Shown here: positions 9,580-17,841 of the stretch, one piece after another
Position numbering within the stretch: position 1 is the stretch's first letter
How the letters are laid out: each line of letters begins with the position of its first letter
The notes under the pieces: model-generated
Told to the model about the DNA's origin: nothing
Seen by the model: only the letters and a program-made list of their open reading frames with translations
Database searches by the model: none
Made by a program: the position numbers and the translations under genes
NCBI RefSeq assembly: GCF_007751715.1
Contig: NZ_CP036292.1
Location: 1,984,001 to 2,048,000 of the forward strand
DNA length: 64,000 bases
Direction of reading: 5' to 3'
Origin: Rosistilla oblonga
GTDB lineage: Bacteria; Planctomycetota; Planctomycetia; Pirellulales; Pirellulaceae

Positions 9580-11016
9580 TCAAGCCAACAAATCTTTGAC
9601 GACGTGTCCGTGCACATCGGTCAGTCGGAAATCGCGTCCTTGGAAGCGATAGGTCAATTGTTCGTGGTCGAAGCCCAGCAGATGCAGGATCGTCGCCTGC
9701 AGGTCGTGGATGTGGACAGGTTTCTCGGCGACGTTGAAGCCGAGTTCGTCGGAGTTCCCGTAGTCGAAGCCTCCTTTGACGCCGCCGCCAGCCAACCACA
9801 TCGTGAAGGCGTCGGGATAGTGATCGCGGCCCAAGATCTTCCCTTTGGCTGTGCGTCCCTCGCGGAAAGGTGTGCGGCCAAATTCGCCGCCCCAAACGAT
9901 CAGCGTGTCTTCAAACAATCCACGCTGTTTGAGATCCTTGATCAGCGCGGCGATTGGTTTGTCCATCGTCGCACACTTATCGGTCAGCCCTTTCTGGATC
10001 CCCGTCGCTGCACCGGTGCCATGGAAATCCCAACCCCAATCGAACAGTTGGACGAACCGAACGCCCGATTCGACCAGCCGCCGAGCCAACAGGCAGTTGT
10101 TCGCCAAGCTGGCGCCGCCGACCTCCGCACCGTATTCGTCCAGCGTCTTTTGCGATTCCTGTGAGATGTCCATCACTTCGGGAACCGCCGTCTGCATCCG
10201 AAACGCCAGCTCGTACTGCGCGATCCGGGTCATCGTTTCGGGATGCCCCAGTTGTTCGGCTTGGATTTGATTCAGGTCGCGGATGGCATCCAGGCTCATC
10301 CGCCGCATCCCGCGGCTCATCCCCGCCGGGTCGGAGGAATACAAAACCGGATCGCCTTTGCTGCGGCATTGCACTCCTTGATAGACCGACGGCAGGAATC
10401 CGCTGCCAAACGAGTTCTTGCCGCCGTTGGGTTGAACGCCGCTGGAAATTAAGACGACAAAACCGGGGAGGTTTTCGTTTTCGCTGCCCAATCCGTAAGT
10501 CGTCCACGATCCGAGCGAAGGACGTCCCGAACGCGGAGACCCCGTTAATACAAGCAGTTCCGCCGGGGCGTGGTTGAACTGGTCGGTGTACATCGAATGG
10601 ACGATGCACATGTCGTCGGCGGTTTTGTGGAAGTTGGGGATCGCATCGGACATCCAGGTCCCGTTGCTGCCACACTGCTTCCACTTCCGCGGCGATCCCA
10701 GCAGCTTCGGTTTGCCGCTGGTGAATGCAAACGTCTTCCCTTCGATAAAATGGTCGGGACAATCCTGGTCGTCGCGCTGCTCCAGTTCGGGCTTGTAATC
10801 GAACATGTCCAGGTTCGGTGGCGAACCGGTCATGTGCAGGTAGATCACGCGTTTCGCTTTCGCCGGGAAGTGAGGCTTGGCTGCCGCCAGCGGATCGTTG
10901 CCCGAAGCGTCGCCGGCCATCAGACTGGCGAGCGCCATCGCTCCCACGCCCGCTGTCGATTGCTGCAGGAAGTGCCTCCGCGTGCTGAAGGCTGCGTATT
11001 CGATTCGTGGATCCAT
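9580..11016 (-). CDS. Tat-exported DUF1501 protein
   Basis: A 478-residue secreted protein with a twin-arginine signal (TRRHFLQQS followed by a hydrophobic AVG/AMALASL stretch). DUF1501 is related to alkaline phosphatase-fold/sulfatase-like proteins. Characteristic segments are MTGSPPNLDMFDYKPEL, IVWGGEFGRTPF, GRDHYPDAFTMWLAGGG and the C-terminal HIHDLQATILHLLG. The biochemical role is not established. It lies 52 nt downstream of the PSCyt1/DUF1553 gene, the standard planctomycete pairing, so the two probably form an operon. Both would act outside the cytoplasm. Confidence 0.93.
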   Translation of the reverse strand: MDPRIEYAAFSTRRHFLQQSTAGVGAMALASLMAGDASGNDPLAAAKPHFPAKAKRVIYLHMTGSPPNLDMFDYKPELEQRDDQDCPDHFIEGKTFAFTSGKPKLLGSPRKWKQCGSNGTWMSDAIPNFHKTADDMCIVHSMYTDQFNHAPAELLVLTGSPRSGRPSLGSWTTYGLGSENENLPGFVVLISSGVQPNGGKNSFGSGFLPSVYQGVQCRSKGDPVLYSSDPAGMSRGMRRMSLDAIRDLNQIQAEQLGHPETMTRIAQYELAFRMQTAVPEVMDISQESQKTLDEYGAEVGGASLANNCLLARRLVESGVRFVQLFDWGWDFHGTGAATGIQKGLTDKCATMDKPIAALIKDLKQRGLFEDTLIVWGGEFGRTPFREGRTAKGKILGRDHYPDAFTMWLAGGGVKGGFDYGNSDELGFNVAEKPVHIHDLQATILHLLGFDHEQLTYRFQGRDFRLTDVHGHVVKDLLA

Positions 11017-11068
11017 CGAGCTTATCCTTGGTTTTTGCGGCCCGTCAGGGAAAGGGGCAGCGATGCGA

Positions 11069-14000
11069 TCAGCGTTTGAGAAACAGTTCGTCTAGGTTCA
11101 ACAGCACGTTGCCAACAACAGTCATCGCCGCGGCTTCGGCGACATCCATTCCGTCGGGCAGTTCGCCCAGCGGCTCTTCGGCCAGTTGATGAGCCAACGC
11201 CGGATCGGCTTGGAATTCGGTCAACGCTTGCTGATACAACGCAGCCAAACGGTCGACTTCGATTTCCGTAGGCTCTCGCAACAAGCACGTCCGCAGCCCA
11301 AATTCGACCCGACCTCGGACCGACGAATCCGCCGTTAACATCCGCCGAGCCAGAGCTTGAGCCGCTTCGACGTAGACCGGATCGTTGAGTGTCACCAACG
11401 CTTGCAGCGGAGTGTTGGTCCGCCCACGTCGCACCGTGCAGACCTCGCGGTTGGGAGCGTCGAATGTTGCCATCGACGGATAGGGGCTCGAACGCCGCCA
11501 CATCGTATAGATTCCGCGACGGTATTTGTCGTCGCCAGGACTTGTTTTCCAATCGGTCGCCGATCCAAACGCTGCGTTTAACCCGAGGTTGGGTTGCGGC
11601 GGCTTGGCCGGCGGGCCAAACATCTTGTGGCTCAGCAGACCGCTCAACTGCAACGCTTGGTCGCGGACCATCTCTGCCGAGATCCGGTATCGCGGGCCGC
11701 GAGCCAACAACCGATTTGCGGGATCCTTTTCCTGCAACTCCGGCGACGTCACCGAACTCTGCCGGTAGGTCGCCGAGGTGACGATCAATCGCAGCAACGC
11801 CTTCAGATCCCAGCCGCTGTCGCGAAGTTCGACCGCCAGCCAATCCAGTAGCTGCGGATGCGAGGGAAGTTCTCCCTGCGAGCCAAACTCTTCGCTCGAT
11901 TCGACGATTCCGATGCCGAAGATCTCTTCCCAGTGTCGGTTGGCGATCACCCGCGGTGTCAAAGCGTTTTGATCGTCGACCAGCCACTGGGCTAGCGACA
12001 ATCGATCGGCCGGGCGGTCGGCGGACAGCGGATGGAATGCTGCGGGCGTGCCACGATCGACGTCGGCTCCGGCTGACTGATAATCGCCACGCAGATGGAT
12101 GTAAGTCGACCGCTGCTTCTCGCTTGGCAGCTCCTCTTGGATCGGCACGGTCGTATACGGTTTGATGTCGGCGAGTTGTTTTTCAAGCTTCGCCAGTTGG
12201 GTTCGGACCGGCGCCAGTTGCGGCGCGATCGTGCGATAGTAGGCGGCCAACTGGTTCGCTTGCTTCTCATCCAGCGGTTCGGTTTGCAACACGATCGATC
12301 GGATTGCGTTGGGCAAGCTGGCCCATTGTGTCAGGTTGGCCGAATCGCTTGCTCGCACGCGAACCTTGTCTAACAGGTGACGAACGTGTACCGATTTCTG
12401 GTGCAATTGCAGTTCCAGCACGCCGGCGGCGAGGGGCCGCGGTGGATCGAGCGTCAGCGTCAACTGATGCGGTTGGCCAAGTCCACCTGCGATCGCCCAG
12501 CCCTTTTTCGTGTCCTGTTTGTCCAGAATCGTTGTCGCTGCAGGAAAGCCCGACTGTTCATAATCAGCCAACGCGTTTTGGAACCGCAGTTGGACCGCTC
12601 CGCCGAGAGCGATCGATTGGTTGGGGCTGGGGATGGCGTCGGGCGTTTGTTCCCACACGACTTTGCGTCGCGCATCCAGCAGGCTCACCTTGTAACCCTT
12701 CAACCGCTGTTCGATCGAAGCACCTCCGTCGGTTCGGTTCCAGATCACGACTTCGTCGATCGGATGCGATTGCTTCAGGTCGATCTCAAACCATGGGTTG
12801 GCTTCGGCGTTGGTGTGCGTGACCGAATTCTTGTAGAAATCCCCTTCGGTGTTGCCGTCGATGGCTCGCGCCGCCGGTGCGTTATATCCGGTGGAACTCT
12901 GCGAAGCGGCGCTGGCAAGAGCGATGTTCTTCGAATCGCTGAACGCCTGCACTTCGGCCAGATGGATCATCTTTCCTTTGCCCGCCAGTTCGATCCTCAC
13001 GAATCGGGCATCGACAGGTTGTGGTTCGGTGGGCGTCCAGGAAGCGGTCGCTTGTGTGAGGACAAAGTTGGCGCTCTGTTCGGGAGAGATCTCCAACTGC
13101 AATCCCGCCACCTGTTCCCCGGCGGTTTCAAATCGCAGCGTGTAGAGATCGTGGTCGCTCTTGTCGCCGCTGGCCTCGATCCATCCCTCGGCGTCGGTCG
13201 TCAATTGACGATGCTGAGCGGTAGCGGCGGCCGGAATCAGTGGCTTCCAAGTTGGCGGCGTCTTGATTTCGGCGAGCCACTTCGCTTGATCGGCTTCGAT
13301 TTCGGGAGTCGTCTGCTGCAGTGTCGCTTTCAGGTCCGCGATCTGTTCGGCCCATTGCTGCTTCTGAGCTTTCTGTTCGTCGGTCCAGATCGGCAGCGTC
13401 GGCCGTTCGTCTTTGATGTCGGCGTCCAACGTGTTGTTGAAGATCGCAAAGAAGCGAAAGTACTCTTCGTGCGTGATCGGATCATATTTATGCGTGTGGC
13501 ACTGGGCGCAGGCCATCGTCGTTCCCATCCAGACAGACATCGTCGTGTTAACGCGATCGACGACTGCCACGTTGCGGAACTCTTCGTCGTTGGTTCCCCC
13601 TTCGCTGTTGGTCATCGTGTTGCGATGGAAGGCGGTGGCGATCAATTGTTCGTCGGTTGGATTGTCCAACAGGTCGCCAGCGATCTGTTCGATCGTGAAC
13701 TGATCAAACGGCTTGTTGGCGTTCAACGATCGGATCACGTAATCGCGATAGGCCCAGATCGTCCGCGGCGGATCGTCGGCGTATCCGGCGCTGTCGGCGT
13801 ATCGGGCCAGATCCAACCAGACCCGCGCCCAACGTTCACCAAACGCGGGTTGTTCCAATAACGCATCGACATACGATTCGAAGGCATCGTCCCGCGTGTC
13901 TTCTACAAATGCTTGGACCTGTTCCCACTGGGGCGGCAGGCCGGTCAAGTCGATCGCCACGCGGCGGGCCAACGCGTATCGGTCGGCCGCGGGCGATGGC

Positions 14001-14524
14001 TGCAGTCCCTCGGCCTCCAACCTGGCCAGGACAAAATGATCGATCGGGTTGCGCGGCCAATCACCTTGTTTGACTTCGGGCAGCGGAGAACGGACCGGTG
14101 GTTCGTAGGACCAGTGCCGCGCGTAATGCGCTCCCTGTTGGATCCATCGGCGCATCCGATCGATCTCATCGGCGGTCAGTTGTTTGCCTTTGCCCGGGGG
14201 CGGCATCCGCAGGTCTTCGTCGTCGGTCGTCAATCGAGCTATCAGCTCGCTCGCCTCGGGATCGCCCGGCACGATCGCGGCGTAGCCTCCGAGATCGATT
14301 TGCGAACCCGCTTCGGTATCGAAGCGAAGTTCGGTCGAACGAGCGGCTTCATCGGGGCCGTGACACATCACACAATTGTTCGAAAGCAACGAGCGGATTT
14401 CGCGATTAAAATCGACTTGTTGGGCGCGAATGTTATTCACGGACAGCAGTGTGATCGCGAAGACCGCCAGTCGCAGCGAACTGGCTTGTCGTTTCAAGAG
14501 AACACGTTGGCGGTTTTCGATCAT
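11069..14524 (-). CDS. PSCyt1 / DUF1549 / F5-8C / DUF1553 (PSD1) secreted cytochrome-type protein
   Basis: A 1151-residue exported protein. Its Sec signal (MIENRQRVLLKRQ then a hydrophobic stretch ending NIRAQ) sets the start at 14524. The order is: a c-type haem domain with CVMCH around residue 55; DUF1549 (ending near GTTMACAQCHTHKYDPITHEEYF, which adds a second CxxCH); a coagulation factor 5/8-like carbohydrate-binding domain around residues 560-640 (AIDGNTEGDF, WFEIDLKQSHPIDEVVIWNR); and DUF1553 towards the C terminus (TPRVIANRHWEEIFG, RGRTNTPLQALVTLNDP). The family is abundant in planctomycetes and is usually paired with DUF1501, as here. An extracytoplasmic redox role linked to polysaccharide use has been proposed. 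Substrate and electron partner are unknown. Confidence 0.92.
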   Translation of the reverse strand: MIENRQRVLLKRQASSLRLAVFAITLLSVNNIRAQQVDFNREIRSLLSNNCVMCHGPDEAARSTELRFDTEAGSQIDLGGYAAIVPGDPEASELIARLTTDDEDLRMPPPGKGKQLTADEIDRMRRWIQQGAHYARHWSYEPPVRSPLPEVKQGDWPRNPIDHFVLARLEAEGLQPSPAADRYALARRVAIDLTGLPPQWEQVQAFVEDTRDDAFESYVDALLEQPAFGERWARVWLDLARYADSAGYADDPPRTIWAYRDYVIRSLNANKPFDQFTIEQIAGDLLDNPTDEQLIATAFHRNTMTNSEGGTNDEEFRNVAVVDRVNTTMSVWMGTTMACAQCHTHKYDPITHEEYFRFFAIFNNTLDADIKDERPTLPIWTDEQKAQKQQWAEQIADLKATLQQTTPEIEADQAKWLAEIKTPPTWKPLIPAAATAQHRQLTTDAEGWIEASGDKSDHDLYTLRFETAGEQVAGLQLEISPEQSANFVLTQATASWTPTEPQPVDARFVRIELAGKGKMIHLAEVQAFSDSKNIALASAASQSSTGYNAPAARAIDGNTEGDFYKNSVTHTNAEANPWFEIDLKQSHPIDEVVIWNRTDGGASIEQRLKGYKVSLLDARRKVVWEQTPDAIPSPNQSIALGGAVQLRFQNALADYEQSGFPAATTILDKQDTKKGWAIAGGLGQPHQLTLTLDPPRPLAAGVLELQLHQKSVHVRHLLDKVRVRASDSANLTQWASLPNAIRSIVLQTEPLDEKQANQLAAYYRTIAPQLAPVRTQLAKLEKQLADIKPYTTVPIQEELPSEKQRSTYIHLRGDYQSAGADVDRGTPAAFHPLSADRPADRLSLAQWLVDDQNALTPRVIANRHWEEIFGIGIVESSEEFGSQGELPSHPQLLDWLAVELRDSGWDLKALLRLIVTSATYRQSSVTSPELQEKDPANRLLARGPRYRISAEMVRDQALQLSGLLSHKMFGPPAKPPQPNLGLNAAFGSATDWKTSPGDDKYRRGIYTMWRRSSPYPSMATFDAPNREVCTVRRGRTNTPLQALVTLNDPVYVEAAQALARRMLTADSSVRGRVEFGLRTCLLREPTEIEVDRLAALYQQALTEFQADPALAHQLAEEPLGELPDGMDVAEAAAMTVVGNVLLNLDELFLKR

Positions 14525-14866
14525 GAATAGTCGACAGAGCGTAGGAGGGAATGGCGAATTCGGTCCATAGCGGCAGAGCGTCGCGGGGAACGACCGCCGG
14601 CGGAAATCCATTCGCGTCGGCAAACGTTTCGGATGACAGGCGGGAGCGTCAATCGTACGGAAAACTTGGGGAAAGCCGAGGCTTCATGGTACCAGCCCGC
14701 CGAAGGCCAAGCAATTATTTGGCGAATCGCTGCCGCGGTGCCCCGTTGTGGAACTCGTCATGAGTTCCGGGAAGGAGAAGGGAGATCGGCCGTAGATCGA
14801 AAGTCTCGACGGCCTGTTGATTTAATCGCGTGCGAACTTCTTGAATTAGCCGTTTGGGCGTTAGCC

Positions 14867-16352
14867 AAATGGCACTCATTTTCACATTCCAGTAACATTT
14901 CCCTTCCCACCACATGCGATTGGCACTGAATTTGCGCTAGCGGTTTGGTTTTCTTTTGACTGCCAGAAAAAGCCATTCCATGTCGAGCGATGCAAGAACT
15001 CAGAACCTTAGTGCGGCTTTCGAACTGCTCAAACAGTGGACGGACATCGGCGATGCCGATGTGTTTGAAGAGCTTGGGCCAGCGGCCGTCTATAAAACAA
15101 GTGTAGTTCTGTGGCTGATGCTCTTCCAGCGCCTCAACCCCAAGGCGAGTCTGCGAGATGCCGTTCTCCACTTTATCGCAACGGCTCCCCCGGAACTCAA
15201 GACGAACAAGCGACTTCGTGAGGGTTCGCTTTCGACGAAGAGCAGCAGTTACAGCGATGCACGACATCGGCTCAGCTTGAAGGCAGCTCATTGGTTCCAA
15301 GAGCGTGTCGCGTCGTCGATCGTTAACTCGACGGCGCCGACATGGGGTGACCGGCGTGTGTTCTTGATCGATGGAACGACCTTTACACTGGCTCCAGTGG
15401 CCGAGCTTCAGGCCGCTTACCCACCCGCCTCTAACCAGTACGGCGAAAGTGTGTGGCCAATCGCGTATGTGGTTTTCGCACATGAACTCAGCTCGGGGGC
15501 AGCAGTGCCTGAGGAGATTGGAGCTATGTATGGCCCAAACGCCGTCTCAGAAACTCGGCTTGCTCAAACTCTCATGAAGCGACTCCCGGCTAAATCCATC
15601 ATCATGGCCGACGCTGGGTTCGGAATATTTTCGACTGCTTATCATGCCCATTTGAATGGACACAATTTTGTTCTACGGCTAAAGAAAGATCGATTCAATC
15701 GAATTCGGAAGCGGGCAGAGCTAATCCATTCGACAGCCACTTCGAAAAGCTACCGGGTGTCCTGGACTCCTTCGGCCAAGGAACGAGTAACCAATCCAGA
15801 CCTCCCATCCGACTGTGTCATAGCGGCGATGATCCATGAATTGAAGATCGGGGAAGAGAGCCTCTACCTCGTCGAGGATATCGATGCGACGCCCAAGCAA
15901 CTGCGCGATCTGTACTGGAAACGCAACGATATCGAAGTCGATATCCGCAACATCAAACTGGTAATCGGTACCGAAGAGATCCGAGCGAAGTCGAAGGAGA
16001 TGTTTCTCAAAGAGTTCGCCTTGTCGATGGTAGCGTACAATTTAGCGACCCAATTGCGTCGCCAAGCCGCAGTGATTGCCGAGTGTGAGCCCCGCGAATT
16101 AAGCTTTACGGGCGTGTGGTCTGTCTACCGTCACATGCTGCAGGGGATTGAAGTCAGTGACCCCGGTCGTTGGATCGAACGTTTGGATCGCGTGCTGCAC
16201 TACGCCTCAAAGCAAAAGCTTCCCAACCGCCCAGGCCGCAGTTATCCACGCGAGGCCTACGCCCGCCGCCCCAAAACCACCCACTTCCAGAAACGAAGAA
16301 AGAAAAGTAAACCCAACGATCCAGAAGAACCAACGTCAAAGTGAGTGCCATT
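14867..16352 (+). mobile_element. IS4-family insertion sequence, 1486 bp, with 11-bp target duplication
   Basis: The element is bounded by imperfect terminal inverted repeats of about 18 bp: AAATGGCACTCATTTTCAC at the left, and a right end whose complement is AATGGCACTCACTTTGAC. The 11-bp GGGCGTTAGCC flanks it directly on both sides (14856-14866 and 16353-16363), the target size expected for IS4 elements. It carries one intact transposase whose stop lies inside the right inverted repeat. Intact ends, gene and duplication point to a fairly recent, possibly active insertion. Confidence 0.9.
14980..16344 (+). CDS. IS4-family DDE transposase
   Basis: A 454-residue transposase. The DDE triad regions are visible: LIDGTTFTLAP (first Asp), IMADAGFGIF (second Asp), and the IS4 signature Y-(2)-R-(3)-E-(6)-K in YWKRNDIEVDIRNIK with the catalytic Glu. 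ATG at 14980 is preferred over the in-frame TTG at 14956. The C terminus is lysine/arginine-rich. Frame and motifs are intact, so it should be functional. Base usage is a little more A/T-rich and less dominated by GATCG words than in neighbouring genes, as expected for imported DNA. Confidence 0.95.
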   Translation: MSSDARTQNLSAAFELLKQWTDIGDADVFEELGPAAVYKTSVVLWLMLFQRLNPKASLRDAVLHFIATAPPELKTNKRLREGSLSTKSSSYSDARHRLSLKAAHWFQERVASSIVNSTAPTWGDRRVFLIDGTTFTLAPVAELQAAYPPASNQYGESVWPIAYVVFAHELSSGAAVPEEIGAMYGPNAVSETRLAQTLMKRLPAKSIIMADAGFGIFSTAYHAHLNGHNFVLRLKKDRFNRIRKRAELIHSTATSKSYRVSWTPSAKERVTNPDLPSDCVIAAMIHELKIGEESLYLVEDIDATPKQLRDLYWKRNDIEVDIRNIKLVIGTEEIRAKSKEMFLKEFALSMVAYNLATQLRRQAAVIAECEPRELSFTGVWSVYRHMLQGIEVSDPGRWIERLDRVLHYASKQKLPNRPGRSYPREAYARRPKTTHFQKRRKKSKPNDPEEPTSK

Positions 16353-16401
16353 GGGCGTTAGCCCCGGTTTAGCGGTGTTTGAACCGGGGCTAACGCCCAA
16401 T
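16350..16401. repeat. Perfect 20-bp inverted repeat (hairpin)
   Basis: ATTGGGCGTTAGCCCCGGTT at 16350-16369 is exactly complementary to the run ending at 16401, with a loop of about 12 nt. The first bases of the left arm are supplied by the IS end and target site. It lies downstream of the DUF1552 gene and could act as a terminator-like or REP-like structure, though there is no T-run. Confidence 0.75.
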
Positions 16402-16463
16402 CGGCTGATTAAATCGACAGGCCGTCGACGACTTCCGATACGGCTGAGATGCAACTTAATGGA

Positions 16464-17837
16464 TCAGCTGAGCCGATCGATCGCGGCGTTGCTGTCGCCG
16501 AACGATTCGCTCGGCGCACCGGCTTGCTGCAGCATCCACAGATAGAGATTGCAGAGCGGCGTTTTCTTCGGATAAACGATGTGTCGTCCGGTTTGAATCC
16601 GGCCCCCGGCTCGGCCGGCTAACAAGATCGGTAGATCGTAATGGTTGTGGCGGTCGCCGTCGGAGATGCCGCTGCCGTAAACGATCGCCGAATGATCCAG
16701 CAGCGTTCCGTCTCCTTCGGGCACCTGCTTCAAACGCTCTAAGAAGTAGGCGAACCGCTGCGCGTAGAAGCGATTGATCGTGGCGATCTTGGTTTGCTTC
16801 TCCTCGCTCTTGCCGTGGTGCGACAGTTCGTGGTGCCCTTCGCGAACGTCCAGTTCGGGGTAGCCGCGGTTGCTGCCGGCGTTGGTGAACATAAACGAAA
16901 TCACGCGGGTGCTGTCGGTCTGCATCGCCAACGTCATCATGTCCAACATCAGGTCGGCGTGCTTCTGCATCTCGCGTGGAACGCCCGCCGGACGCGGGTA
17001 ATCGGGGACGCCTTCTTCGGTCGCGTCCAGTTTGTCCGTTCCGACGATTCGCTTTTCAATGCTGCGGACCGAATAGAGGTATTCATCCAGCTTGCGGCGA
17101 TCCAAAACGCCCAGTTGATCCTTCAGTTGGTTGGCTTCTTGCAAAGCGAAATCGAGGACACTCTTGCGGTACTTGTGACGCGTGGCGCGAGCTTCGCGAA
17201 CCGCTCCGCCGTCGCCGTGGCCAAACAAGCGGTCGAAGACCTTGGCCGGATCGATCTCTTTGGCGACGGGAGAAGTTGCGTTCCGCCACGACATGTTCGA
17301 CGAGTAGGCGCAACTGTAACCGCTGTCGCAGGTTCCCGCTTGGGCACTGTTCTCGAGTCCCAATTCCAGCGAAGCAAATCGAGTCGCCGATCCGATCGCA
17401 TCGGCAGCAACTTGATCGACCGAGACGCCGTTTTGGATGTTCGCGCCGTCGGTCTTCTTGGGATGCGCGCCGGTCAAAAATGCGGCGACGCTGCGGGCGT
17501 GATCGCCACCGCCATCGCCTTGCGCTTCGGCTCCCTTCAGCGCCAGGCCGGTCATCACGTTGAAGTCGGATCGATGGGCTGCCAGTTCTTTCAGCGTCCG
17601 CGGCAGCTCATAATCGCTCCCCTCTTTCGTAGGTTTCCAATCGGGCATGTGCATTCCGTTGGGAACGTACAAAAACGCCATCCGCATTGGAATCGCGGTG
17701 TTTGTTGGGGCCGCGGCGGCGGTCAGGCAGCGGGTCGGCGACATCGCGTCGAGCAGCGGCAGGGCGATCGCGGTGCCGAGGCCACGCAGCAGGGTGCGTC
17801 GATTCAGAGTCGTTGCATGGGTATTCATCCGTCTCAT
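16464..17837 (-). CDS. Tat-exported DUF1552 protein
   Basis: A DUF1552 protein of about 457 residues with a twin-arginine signal (LNRRTLLRG followed by a hydrophobic segment). Family features are MAFLYVPNGMHMPDW near the N terminus, SSNMSWRN in the middle and the C-terminal YGSGISDGDRHNHYDLPILLAG. ATG at 17837 or 17828 could be used; the signal is intact either way. It begins within a few nt of the stop of the DUF1592-type cytochrome gene, so the pair is almost certainly one transcript. DUF1552 proteins are found mainly in planctomycetes and relatives and have no established biochemical function. They are thought to work outside the cytoplasm with the cytochrome partner. Confidence 0.92.
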   Translation of the reverse strand: MRRMNTHATTLNRRTLLRGLGTAIALPLLDAMSPTRCLTAAAAPTNTAIPMRMAFLYVPNGMHMPDWKPTKEGSDYELPRTLKELAAHRSDFNVMTGLALKGAEAQGDGGGDHARSVAAFLTGAHPKKTDGANIQNGVSVDQVAADAIGSATRFASLELGLENSAQAGTCDSGYSCAYSSNMSWRNATSPVAKEIDPAKVFDRLFGHGDGGAVREARATRHKYRKSVLDFALQEANQLKDQLGVLDRRKLDEYLYSVRSIEKRIVGTDKLDATEEGVPDYPRPAGVPREMQKHADLMLDMMTLAMQTDSTRVISFMFTNAGSNRGYPELDVREGHHELSHHGKSEEKQTKIATINRFYAQRFAYFLERLKQVPEGDGTLLDHSAIVYGSGISDGDRHNHYDLPILLAGRAGGRIQTGRHIVYPKKTPLCNLYLWMLQQAGAPSESFGDSNAAIDRLS

Positions 17838-17841
17838 CACT

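Larger units (their letters stand above)
14789..16444. repeat. Long imperfect inverted repeat interrupted by an IS4 element
   Basis: The outer arms at 14789-14826 and 16408-16444 are inverted copies of each other (both contain GACGGCCTGT and end in GATTTAAT) with a few mismatches and indels. The inner arms share TTGGGCGTTAGCC. Removing the IS and one copy of the target duplication restores a hairpin-forming element of roughly 170 bp. It lies just downstream of the DUF1552 stop at 16464. It resembles a dispersed REP- or MITE-like palindrome, but I saw no second full copy in this window. Confidence 0.7.

Noticed and set aside
12377-13861. 494-codon open frame antisense to the PSCyt1/DUF1553 gene
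   Set aside because: Same reasoning: the opposite strand is conserved, and this translation is Arg/Phe/Val-rich with no domain.
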